Positions 34,351 to 42,060 of a stretch of DNA of 64,000 nucleotides are shown here, piece after piece. The DNA comes from ENR-C20 sp942493145 (GTDB lineage Bacteria > Bacillota > Clostridia > Acetivibrionales > DTU013), in NCBI GenBank assembly GCA_942493145.1, contig OW818679.1, positions 3,906,001 through 3,970,000 on the forward strand, written 5' to 3'. How positions within the stretch are numbered: position 1 is the first letter of the stretch; each line of letters starts with the position of its first letter. The notes under the pieces were generated by a model. The model was not told where the DNA came from, did not search any database, and saw only the letters and a list, made by a program, of their open reading frames with translations. Made by a program: the position numbers and the translations under genes.

Positions 34351-35196
34351 GTGATGAAACGCAATTTATCAATTGTCCTGTCAATCGTATTGTCTCTTTT
34401 ACTTATCATGATATTGGCTGCATGTTCTTCCGGTTCCTCTTTAAAAGACACCGCAGGGCAGAGTGATAGCACCGGAAGTGTATTCGGGTCGGCAGAAGCA
34501 GACGCTACTTCATCATCTGACACAAACGATTCGGATTCCGGGTCTGCCAGTGAAAAGGATGGCACTACCGAAATTGATGCAGAAGATTTTGATGCTGCTA
34601 CGGCTTTATTAAGCAAGGACCAGACGAAATGGCCTGCAGACAGGGTCCATCCGGATATGCCGGAGTACTCAAAGGGTAAAATGAACGCCTGGAGTCAATG
34701 GACTTCAACCGATGTGTACAGCATCTTCCTGCTTGTACGCGAAACAAGCGAAGCCGACATGCAGGAATATGAAGAACAGTTGGTTGCTGCTGGTTTTGAA
34801 AAGCAGGGATCCGACAGATATCATAAGGATCTGTTCGATGTGGAATTGCAGATGAACTCAGACACCATATTGCAGATCAGTTCCTATAAGACCGAAACCG
34901 TAGAGTGGCCTTCAGAGCTTTCAGCCATACCGCCTATACAGTCAGGCGCTCTGTCATCTGTTGACGGTCCCGAGGATGAATATCCCAATTCGATGATGCT
35001 GTATTATATCAATACAAAAGTCGAAGACCTCAGGGCATGGGGACAACTGCTGGCTGCAAAGGGTTTTACTGTTGATGGCGACAGTATATCCAGCGGGAGT
35101 ATTCAATTCAACGGCAAACAATACAGCTCGGCAAGTATCTGGTATGAAGAAAATGGTGACAATGAATGGATGATATATTTTGATTTTATGGAATAG
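34351..35196 (+). CDS. Ser/Asp-rich lipoprotein
   Basis: A 281-aa lipoprotein: signal peptide 'SIVLSLLLIMILAAC' with lipobox LAAC (Cys25), then a low-complexity Ser/Thr/Asp linker (about 26-70) and a globular domain. Two halves of that domain have similar patterns ('YEEQLVAAGFEKQGSDRY' and 'WGQLLAAKGFTVDGDSI'), so it may be a duplicated small alpha/beta fold. GTG 34351 follows AGGAGG at 8 nt, with an ATG immediately after it. It is 12 bp before cls and is probably co-transcribed. Function is unknown. Confidence 0.8.
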   Translation: MMKRNLSIVLSIVLSLLLIMILAACSSGSSLKDTAGQSDSTGSVFGSAEADATSSSDTNDSDSGSASEKDGTTEIDAEDFDAATALLSKDQTKWPADRVHPDMPEYSKGKMNAWSQWTSTDVYSIFLLVRETSEADMQEYEEQLVAAGFEKQGSDRYHKDLFDVELQMNSDTILQISSYKTETVEWPSELSAIPPIQSGALSSVDGPEDEYPNSMMLYYINTKVEDLRAWGQLLAAKGFTVDGDSISSGSIQFNGKQYSSASIWYEENGDNEWMIYFDFME

Positions 35197-35208
35197 GATT
35201 CAGGATTA

Positions 35209-36813
35209 ATGAAATTTATAAAAAAGTTTCTGTTTCACAGGATTACATTGATACTTATAGCTGTATTACTGCAAATAACTTTTCTGACATGGGTGATAAT
35301 CCGTTTCAATGATTCCTTTGCATACTTCTACGGAGGAAGCATCCTGGTCAGTATTGCAGCACTACTGTGGATAATAAACAACAACAGCAACCCCGCATAC
35401 AAGATTGCATGGATAATTCCTATCCTTGTGTTCCCGCTGCTCGGAGGTCTGTTCTATATCTTTTTCGGTGGAAACAAGCTGACCAAAAGGGAAAAAGGAA
35501 AGATGAGCAGCATCACAGATAAAGCAAAAGAAGTTTTGCCGGTACAGCAGGTTCTGTGGGAGGAGCTTTCATCATTAAGTAATGATGCTGCTATCCAGTC
35601 GCGGTACATTCTCAATTCGTCAGACTATCCGATATATAAAAACACCTCGTCAAAGTACCTGAAATTGGGCGAGGATGCCTACACTGCGCTTATGGAAGAA
35701 TTAAAGAAGGCTGAACATTACATATTCCTGGAGTATTTCATCATCGAAGAAGGTGTCATGTGGAACAGCATTCTTGATGTACTTGTTGAAAAGGCTGATA
35801 AGGGTGTCGATGTCCGGGTGATATACGATGATTTCGGCTGCCTCATGGCCTTGCCTTATAAATACAATGAACATTTGGAAAACATGGGTATCAAATGCTA
35901 TGTCTTCAATCCCCTGCGCCCCATAATTTCCCCGCGTCACAACCACCGCGACCATAGAAAGATAGCCGTGATTGACGGTCACACCGGATTTACGGGAGGC
36001 TTCAACCTGGCAGATGAGTACATAAATAAAAAGCTCCGCTTTGGCCACTGGAAGGATACTGCCATAATGCTTAAAGGAGATGCCGTATGGAGTATGACAG
36101 CAATGTTCCTCTCCATGTGGAGCTACCTTGCAGGCGTCGATGAGGACTTCAGCCGGTTCAGGGAATTATCCGGATGTAATAATATTGACGGAAATGCTGT
36201 TTCCAGAGGCAGTGGAAGCTGCGGAAATAGTTGTGGCAGTAGCGGTAGTGGCCTTACTGAATCCGACGGATTCATTCAGCCCTATGCAGACAGCCCGTTG
36301 GACGATGAGTTGGTCGGCGAAGTGATATATCTGAACATGATCAACAAAGCCCGGAAGTATGTTTATATCACCACCCCCTATCTGATAATAGGGAATGAGA
36401 TGGTAACTGCACTGACAGCTGCAGCAATGGGTGGTGTGGACATCCGCATAATAACACCGCATGTTCCGGATAAATGGTATGTACATGAGGTCACCAAATC
36501 ATATTATAAAATCCTGCTTGAGAGCGGCGTGAAAATTTATGAATACACTCCAGGGTTCATGCATTCAAAAACCTTCATTTCAGATGACGAATATGGCGTA
36601 GTCGGTTCTGTCAATTTGGATTACAGAAGCATGTTCCTGCAATTCGAGTGTGGCGTATGGATGTATGGCAGCAGTAGCATCGGCGATATAAAACAGGATT
36701 TCGAAAGCACCCTGGAAATCAGCAGGCAGGTTACCCTGGAGGATTATAAAAGCATTAAGTGGTATAAGGCCCTGGCTGGCTCATTCTTAAGGATATTTGC
36801 GCCTTTGATGTAA
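35209..36813 (+). CDS. cls: Cardiolipin synthase
   Basis: A 534-aa phospholipase-D-type cardiolipin synthase that joins two phosphatidylglycerol molecules. Two N-terminal membrane helices (about 7-55) are followed by two HKD motifs: 'HRKIAVIDG' near residue 248 and 'HSKTFISDD' near residue 450. Between them, around residues 325-350, lies a Ser/Gly/Cys-rich insert ('GSGSCGNSCGSSGSG') not usual in the family. The lipoprotein gene just upstream may share its transcript. ATG is only 12 bp after that gene's stop. Confidence 0.93.
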   Translation: MKFIKKFLFHRITLILIAVLLQITFLTWVIIRFNDSFAYFYGGSILVSIAALLWIINNNSNPAYKIAWIIPILVFPLLGGLFYIFFGGNKLTKREKGKMSSITDKAKEVLPVQQVLWEELSSLSNDAAIQSRYILNSSDYPIYKNTSSKYLKLGEDAYTALMEELKKAEHYIFLEYFIIEEGVMWNSILDVLVEKADKGVDVRVIYDDFGCLMALPYKYNEHLENMGIKCYVFNPLRPIISPRHNHRDHRKIAVIDGHTGFTGGFNLADEYINKKLRFGHWKDTAIMLKGDAVWSMTAMFLSMWSYLAGVDEDFSRFRELSGCNNIDGNAVSRGSGSCGNSCGSSGSGLTESDGFIQPYADSPLDDELVGEVIYLNMINKARKYVYITTPYLIIGNEMVTALTAAAMGGVDIRIITPHVPDKWYVHEVTKSYYKILLESGVKIYEYTPGFMHSKTFISDDEYGVVGSVNLDYRSMFLQFECGVWMYGSSSIGDIKQDFESTLEISRQVTLEDYKSIKWYKALAGSFLRIFAPLM

Positions 36814-36858
36814 ATTGTGGACAGTGATGTGAATCGACATTTCATGAAACATTTAAAA

Positions 36859-36925
36859 AGCCGCAATGGAAGTTTATAACATCCTGTTCACTCTGGGGGT
36901 AGCATATCATCCTTCCATTACGGCT
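36859..36925. terminator. Long-loop terminator between cls and the oxidoreductase
   Basis: AGCCGCAATGGAAG (36859-36872) pairs with 36912-36925 with one G-U wobble; the loop is 39 nt. On the minus strand the stem is followed by TTTTTAAA and ends the oxidoreductase transcript. On the plus strand it is followed by CTTTTAAG. Confidence 0.55.
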
Positions 36926-36933
36926 CTTTTAAG

Positions 36934-39036
36934 TTAAATTTGTGAAGCTGCTGCAAAAGCGGTTCGCATTGCCCTCTGCACATTGCCAACCTTGAAGCAG
37001 TCGCCAATAATATGTGTCTTTGCTCCCGAACCGTAGAGCGCCATTGCCTCGTCGGATTTTGGCTTTGTTCCGACAGCATAAACCACGCTACCTGCTTGTA
37101 TCCTGTTCCCGGCTCCGGTTGAATCACTATAGGTAACACCATCCTTGTCAATTCCCGTGCAGCGGACATTGACCACGAAGCTGAAATTCTCAAGTGCTTC
37201 CCACGCATTTTTAACCATATTCTTGTAATGTGCATGGGGGGCATCTTCTATCAGGTCTTCCATCATTTCTATTACAACCACCTTGTGTCCAAGCTCTGCC
37301 AGGTGCATGGCCGTCTCTACACCAACCTCTCCGCCGCCGATAACTACAACATTCTTGTCAAGCTCCGCTTCCCTGCCGAACACATCACCGGCATATACAA
37401 CATTCTCCCCATCTATACCAGGAATAAGAGGCACTACAGGCAATGAACCTATTGCGACTATAACCTCATCATACCCCTGTCCCATCAGCATTTCTTTTGT
37501 TACCATGGTATTCAACCTGACATTGACACCTTTCTTGTAAAGTGTCCTCACGAGGTAGTCCTTGAAATTTTTAAGAGGCCACTTGAATGAAGCATGATCG
37601 GCATGCCTGAGTTCTCCTCCCAGGTAGTCTGTCTTCTCAAAAATTGTAACCTTATGTCCTCTGTCAGCTGACTCAATGGCCGCCTTCATACCTGCCGGTC
37701 CGCCGCCTATTACTGCCACATTCCTGACAGATGTCGGAGCCGATATCATCCTGCCTATCTTATCCTCAAGACCAATCAGCGGGTTGATCGAGCAATGGCT
37801 TCTGAAGGCTTCCCGTCCGTTGCTGACATGACATTTGTTGCAGCGGATACAGGGAACTACATCCTCACCGCGGCCTTCATATGCAAGTTTACCGTATTCG
37901 GGGTTGTTGATCCATGACCTTGCCATACAGATAAGGTCAGCTTTGGCTTCGGCAACCGTTTTATTTGCCCAGTCGAGATCCTGGAAACCACCCGAAGCAC
38001 CAATCAGTATCTTTCCTCCCCTTGCCCTTACTGCAGCAGTAACCTTTGCAATCTCGTCAAGTGTCGGTGTCGGGTTCTCATTGGTAGAGGTGAAGCCTAT
38101 CGGATGCTGGGGATCCTGTTCGCCGTTGCGCAGGTGGAGGATGTCTATCTTTCCTTCGGCCATCTTTGAGAACTCTATCATATCATCAACGCTATAGCCA
38201 CCTGTGGGCTCGTTGACGCTGATGACGCATTCAAGCGGGAAATCCTTGCCGCATGCCTTCTTTAGCTCCTCAAATATCTTAAGGATGAATCTTGAGCGAT
38301 TCTCAAGGCTTCCGCCCCATTTGTCATTCCTCTTGTTGGTGATGGGGGAAAGGAAGCGTGTATGTATGGCACCACGGTAAGAGCAATGAAGGCTCAGCAT
38401 GTCGAACCCAAGCTTTTTCAGGATTAAGCCCTGTTCTACGATTTCTGCCACATATTTGTCAATCATTTCATCGGTTATCTTGCTAAGGTCGGTCAATCCA
38501 CCCGGGCCCATAGGTCCGCCACCACCTCCAGGACCACCCGGGCCCCCGGGTCCACCTGGACCTCCTGGGCCGCCTGGGCCGCCTGGGCCACCGGGACCTC
38601 CTGGACCGCCGGGTCCGCCCATGCCTGGGCCGCCGGGTCCGCCCTTGCCTGGTCCGCCTTCACCTGACATTTTGATATGTGGTGCATCGAGATACCCCAT
38701 AACCTTCGATCCATAAAAATGTATTGCATCGACCATCTGGCAAATATAATTCTGGCAGGTGTAATCCTGAAGATCAACCATGTTGAAGTGCGCGGGTACG
38801 TTTTCAATGGGGGAAAGTCCCGGTATTGCACCTTCATCCATCCTCAGGTGGTTGATTGTTACAACTGCCGCTCCATTTTTCGCCCTGTTTGCAAAATGGG
38901 TTATCAGCTTTTCAGTAGGATATGGTTCGACTCCCTGTAAAAAGTGCGGAGTTGAAGCAGTTGACGTCATTCTGTTCTTCAGGATCAGGTCTCCCACCTT
39001 GATTGGAGATAGAAGTGCCGAGTATCTGTCGTTCAT
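36934..39036 (-). CDS. OYE-like FMN/FAD/Fe-S oxidoreductase with a collagen-like insert
   Basis: A 700-aa homologue of the enzyme at 31575-33554 and of BaiCD/FadH-type ene-reductases. The barrel ends with 'TRFLSPITNKRNDKWGGSLENRSRF', the Fe-S cysteines are 'CIRCNKC' and Cys 13 later ('HCSINP'), and the flavin/NAD domain has 'VIGGGPAGMKAA' and 'VVIGGGEVGVETA'. Residues about 125-180 are a run of roughly 17 G-G-P or G-P-G triplets inserted in the loop before 'DLSKITDEMID'. Its length beyond the sister gene is explained by the insert. ATG follows AGGAGG at a 7-nt spacing. Substrate is unknown. Confidence 0.9.
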   Translation of the reverse strand: MNDRYSALLSPIKVGDLILKNRMTSTASTPHFLQGVEPYPTEKLITHFANRAKNGAAVVTINHLRMDEGAIPGLSPIENVPAHFNMVDLQDYTCQNYICQMVDAIHFYGSKVMGYLDAPHIKMSGEGGPGKGGPGGPGMGGPGGPGGPGGPGGPGGPGGPGGPGGPGGPGGGGGPMGPGGLTDLSKITDEMIDKYVAEIVEQGLILKKLGFDMLSLHCSYRGAIHTRFLSPITNKRNDKWGGSLENRSRFILKIFEELKKACGKDFPLECVISVNEPTGGYSVDDMIEFSKMAEGKIDILHLRNGEQDPQHPIGFTSTNENPTPTLDEIAKVTAAVRARGGKILIGASGGFQDLDWANKTVAEAKADLICMARSWINNPEYGKLAYEGRGEDVVPCIRCNKCHVSNGREAFRSHCSINPLIGLEDKIGRMISAPTSVRNVAVIGGGPAGMKAAIESADRGHKVTIFEKTDYLGGELRHADHASFKWPLKNFKDYLVRTLYKKGVNVRLNTMVTKEMLMGQGYDEVIVAIGSLPVVPLIPGIDGENVVYAGDVFGREAELDKNVVVIGGGEVGVETAMHLAELGHKVVVIEMMEDLIEDAPHAHYKNMVKNAWEALENFSFVVNVRCTGIDKDGVTYSDSTGAGNRIQAGSVVYAVGTKPKSDEAMALYGSGAKTHIIGDCFKVGNVQRAMRTAFAAASQI
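38503..38665. repeat. 9-bp-period coding repeat (collagen-like G-G-P)
   Basis: About 160 bp with a 9-bp period encode Gly-Gly-Pro triplets on the minus strand, broken by K, M and G. As in the 25.7-kb repeat, synonymous codons vary between units. Confidence 0.85.
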
Positions 39037-39167
39037 TATGTATCCTCCTTAAATGCCTGGTATGGCATTTGATAAATTGTTGTCAAAGCGACAGTACTAA
39101 TTATAATCCTTTGGTATCAAAATGTAAGAACCCAAACCTAAGAAATGGGGACGGTTCTCACTCTCCC

Positions 39168-39980
39168 TCACTCTCCCTTTTTCAATTTGAACATATAGAA
39201 GAAAATCAGTACCAGGCTGGTTAGTGTCAGAAAGGTAGATATGGCTGCCATGAATGCATTGGGTGCCATACCTCTGGACAATGGCACAAACCATTCAGCA
39301 AAACCCCAGGTCAGGCAGACTCCGAATATTTTCAATAGTGCGAAGCCGCCTAATGTGCTTGCAAGAGGCCTTCTTCTGATCAACTGAAATGCGGTTATTC
39401 CAAGCGCCGGAAAAACTATACCCAGATCCAGTACATATACGCCATAGGTGTCCCCATGTATATTAGCTGCGATGCTTGCGCTCATCCCTCCAAGCCAGGC
39501 GGGTCCCAGTATTGCCACAATGAGAATTATCAAAGCTATTATGGATACACGTAGTGCTCCCGGCAGCCGATAATCCTTAACATCGTCAGGTTTGAAACTG
39601 ATAAACCCGAAAATCAGGCAATAAATGGCCATTGAGAAAATCGCGAGATAAACCAGGTAAAGCGAGGAATACTGACCCTGTATTGTATATAACCCATAGT
39701 TGTAAAAGAAGTTGGCAGTCAGTCCAAGTATGGCAATAAAGGTCCGATACCCGCCTTTTATAATGTACATAGCCGAAAGTGCCGCCAAAACAATGCCTAA
39801 TACAAGAGAAATGATATCCTGTGCAACCGATCCAAGAACAAGGGTCTCCGATATGGCTCCGGATTCCAGAAGTTTCCCATAAATTTCGCTGTTGAAGATA
39901 CCTTCCAGCGATGCGAATATTGCAAGTAAAGACAAGACTAAAGTTAATACTGCAGTTAAACTGCTTCTCTTTTTATTCAT
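39168..39980 (-). CDS. Hypothetical integral membrane protein
   Basis: A 270-aa protein with about eight predicted membrane helices (near 8-28, 45-70, 78-97, 105-127, 145-168, 180-200, 212-232 and 240-262) and short loops. No catalytic or transporter motif is recognised. It could be a small carrier or a permease-like sensor, but the sequence gives no evidence for either. A T-rich low-complexity stretch precedes it. It is upstream of a TetR-like fragment, but no operon with it is obvious. Confidence 0.7.
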   Translation of the reverse strand: MNKKRSSLTAVLTLVLSLLAIFASLEGIFNSEIYGKLLESGAISETLVLGSVAQDIISLVLGIVLAALSAMYIIKGGYRTFIAILGLTANFFYNYGLYTIQGQYSSLYLVYLAIFSMAIYCLIFGFISFKPDDVKDYRLPGALRVSIIALIILIVAILGPAWLGGMSASIAANIHGDTYGVYVLDLGIVFPALGITAFQLIRRRPLASTLGGFALLKIFGVCLTWGFAEWFVPLSRGMAPNAFMAAISTFLTLTSLVLIFFYMFKLKKGE

Positions 39981-39994
39981 ATTAGTATATCCAC

Positions 39995-40088
39995 TCCTGT
40001 TTATGTTGTTATTTATGTTGTTATTTATATTGTTGTTTATATGTTATTTATGTTGTTGTTTTATTGTTGTTTTGTTTTTTTGTTGTTA
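39995..40088. repeat. T/G-rich low-complexity stretch
   Basis: Irregular repeats of TTGTTATTTATGTTG and shortened variants fill the gap upstream of the membrane-protein gene. They do not encode anything convincing. Confidence 0.8.
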
Positions 40089-40460
40089 CGAAAGGGACTT
40101 TCCTAATACCATTCCGTCAATAGTACATTTCAGATAGTGCTCTACCAGCCTTTCACACTGTTCCCTATCAGTCTTTTCAATTATCATTTTCATTATGAGC
40201 CCAAATACTGAGGCTGCTATAACCTGAGCAGTCAGCTCGATAGTATCGTCATCCAGGTCTTTGAATATTTCCTTGAGGCATCGCGCCAGTATGGACAGTG
40301 CAGGTTTTTGTCCTGAGGCTCCTTTGAACATGGATGCTGTATATTCAAGTATCTCCGGAGAACTGCTCAACTGGATGTTCTTGAATTCATCGGACATATC
40401 CAGGGCTGTAGAAATATAGCTGCGCGAAAGCTCCTTCAACGTTTCCTCGGGCTTTTCCAT
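40086..40460 (-). CDS. TetR-type ligand-binding domain without the DNA-binding part
   Basis: A 124-aa all-helical protein whose pattern ('LSRSYISTALDMSDEFKNIQLSSSPEI', 'LARCLKEIFKDLDDDTIELTAQVIAASVFGL') resembles the C-terminal dimerisation and ligand domain of TetR regulators. The usual N-terminal helix-turn-helix (about 50 aa) is absent, and the threonine-aldolase gene ends 39 bp upstream. No good ribosome site precedes the ATG. It is either a deletion remnant or a stand-alone sensor. The resemblance is judged by pattern, so the family call is moderate. Confidence 0.5.
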   Translation of the reverse strand: MEKPEETLKELSRSYISTALDMSDEFKNIQLSSSPEILEYTASMFKGASGQKPALSILARCLKEIFKDLDDDTIELTAQVIAASVFGLIMKMIIEKTDREQCERLVEHYLKCTIDGMVLGKSLS

Positions 40461-40499
40461 CGAAATCCGGTTGATTATTCAATGAGCTGCAGGTATGTT

Positions 40500-41537
40500 T
40501 CAAATTGTCCTTGATATGCTGTCTGTAAGTCTTTTGACATCCTCTATATTTGTAGCCCAGCTGGTACAGAAGCGAACGGCACTATGTGTTTCATCCATCC
40601 GCGCCCACCAACTGTATGTATATTCTTTGCCGAGCACCTCCAGAACTGAGTCCGGCATAATTGGAAACTGCTGGTTCGTTACCGAATCAATCATGAACGG
40701 ATAGCCTTTCGCTTTACAGGCCTCTTTGATTTGCATGGCCAAATTGACCGCATGGGAAGAAATTTCATTATAAAGGCCATCCTCAAACAGAGTCAGGAAC
40801 TGTAGCCCCAGAAGCCTTCCCTTAGCCAGCATACCGCCCTTCTGTTTTATAATGTACCTGAAATCCTCCTTAAGCTCCTGCCTGGTAATTACGACCGCTT
40901 CCCCGAACATTGCTCCAACCTTGGTTCCACCTATATAAAACACATCGCAAAGATTCGCAATGGTTGGCAGGTCAAGGTCATTTCCCGGAGCTGCAAGGCC
41001 ATAGCCCAGACGGGCCCCATCCATGTACAGGATTATTCCGTTATCTCTGCATACACGGCTGATGTCTGACAGTTCTGTTTTGCTGTATATGGTTCCTATT
41101 TCAGTTGGGTTTGATATGTAAACCATTTTGGGTTGGACAATATGCTCATAGCTCTCGTCGCTCCGATGCGCATCAATTACTGCTTCTATCTGGGCGGAAG
41201 TGAGCTTTCCGTCACTGCTTTGAAGGCCCAGTACCTTATGCCCTGTAGCCTCTATGGCACCGGTCTCATGAACGTTTATATGTCCGGTAATTGCTGAAAT
41301 GACGCCCTGGTGTGGACGCAGAACCGAAGATATGACCGTCAGATTTGCCTGTGTGCCTCCCATGAGGAAATGCACGTCAACATCCTCTCGTCCGCAAGCT
41401 TCCCTGATCTTATCGGCGGCCTGCCTGCAATAGTCGTCAGTGCCATATCCGGGAGTCTGTTCCAGGTTGGTGTCGACCAGTTTTTGAAGTACCTTTGGAT
41501 GGGCGCCCTCTGTATAATCACTATTAAAATATATCAC
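40500..41537 (-). CDS. Low-specificity threonine aldolase/beta-eliminating lyase
   Basis: A 345-aa PLP enzyme of the threonine-aldolase family that cleaves threonine or allo-threonine to glycine and acetaldehyde, or a related beta-hydroxy amino acid. 'FLMGGTQANLTVISSVLRP' is the substrate-binding loop region, 'ILYMDGARLGYGLAA' carries the PLP-pairing Asp, and 'YIGGTKVGAMFGEA' the PLP lysine. GTG 41537 follows GGGAGG at 9 nt. The TetR-like fragment lies 39 bp downstream. Confidence 0.9.
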   Translation of the reverse strand: MIYFNSDYTEGAHPKVLQKLVDTNLEQTPGYGTDDYCRQAADKIREACGREDVDVHFLMGGTQANLTVISSVLRPHQGVISAITGHINVHETGAIEATGHKVLGLQSSDGKLTSAQIEAVIDAHRSDESYEHIVQPKMVYISNPTEIGTIYSKTELSDISRVCRDNGIILYMDGARLGYGLAAPGNDLDLPTIANLCDVFYIGGTKVGAMFGEAVVITRQELKEDFRYIIKQKGGMLAKGRLLGLQFLTLFEDGLYNEISSHAVNLAMQIKEACKAKGYPFMIDSVTNQQFPIMPDSVLEVLGKEYTYSWWARMDETHSAVRFCTSWATNIEDVKRLTDSISRTI

Positions 41538-41621
41538 GTCAAATTACCTCCCGGATAATATTCAGTTCTTGATTTCTTTCAATACTTTTCCCGTCATTTG
41601 TTTCCTATCAAGCGCTTCCTG

Positions 41622-42002
41622 TCATTTGTTTCTGTCCTGGTGGTCCATATATGCCTCAATATCCCTGACATCCTTTTTTTCAAGATCCTTTTCTCCGGCC
41701 ATTGATTCCAGATGATGCACGAATTCATGCTTAAGTGTTATTGTAAGCTGTTCCTTCAGCCGCCTTTTTGTCAGGTGTCCATAAACCTTCTCAAATGATC
41801 CATAATATATGGTGATGTATCTGCCCATATTGCCGCCCCTATGATATTCACCCATGATATACAGGTCATTCCCCATGCTTTTCGGATGCAGTTTTACATC
41901 AGGCATCAGCATGATACCACCATTGAGTTCCTTGAACAGCTCCGGTGGGAATTCCGATGCAATTTCATCCAGCATTGCTTCCATTTCTTCTATAGGTATC
42001 AT
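41622..42002 (-). CDS. Zincin-type metallopeptidase family protein
   Basis: A 126-aa protein of the small zincin family (PF06262-like). The zinc-binding HExxH is 'LKHEFVHHLES' near residues 91-96. The middle 'GRYITIYYGSFEKVYG' strand precedes it as in related proteins. It is soluble and carries no signal. Whether it is an active peptidase is untested in general. It lies 58 bp upstream of the Uup-like gene's stop on the same strand and is not obviously part of an operon. Confidence 0.85.
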   Translation of the reverse strand: MIPIEEMEAMLDEIASEFPPELFKELNGGIMLMPDVKLHPKSMGNDLYIMGEYHRGGNMGRYITIYYGSFEKVYGHLTKRRLKEQLTITLKHEFVHHLESMAGEKDLEKKDVRDIEAYMDHQDRNK

Positions 42003-42060
42003 AAAACCCCTCCCTGAAATATTATACTGGACTATCCCGGTAAAGGTTTGTTATTCTCCA

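Noticed and set aside
38503..38665. C/G-rich array that looks like a CRISPR or minisatellite
   Set aside because: The period is 9 bp, it keeps the frame and encodes G-G-P inside an oxidoreductase; there are no spacers or repeats of CRISPR length.
39995..40088. T/G-rich repeats as a regulatory array or CRISPR leader
   Set aside because: The units are irregular and low complexity; no repeat-spacer pattern or cas gene is nearby.
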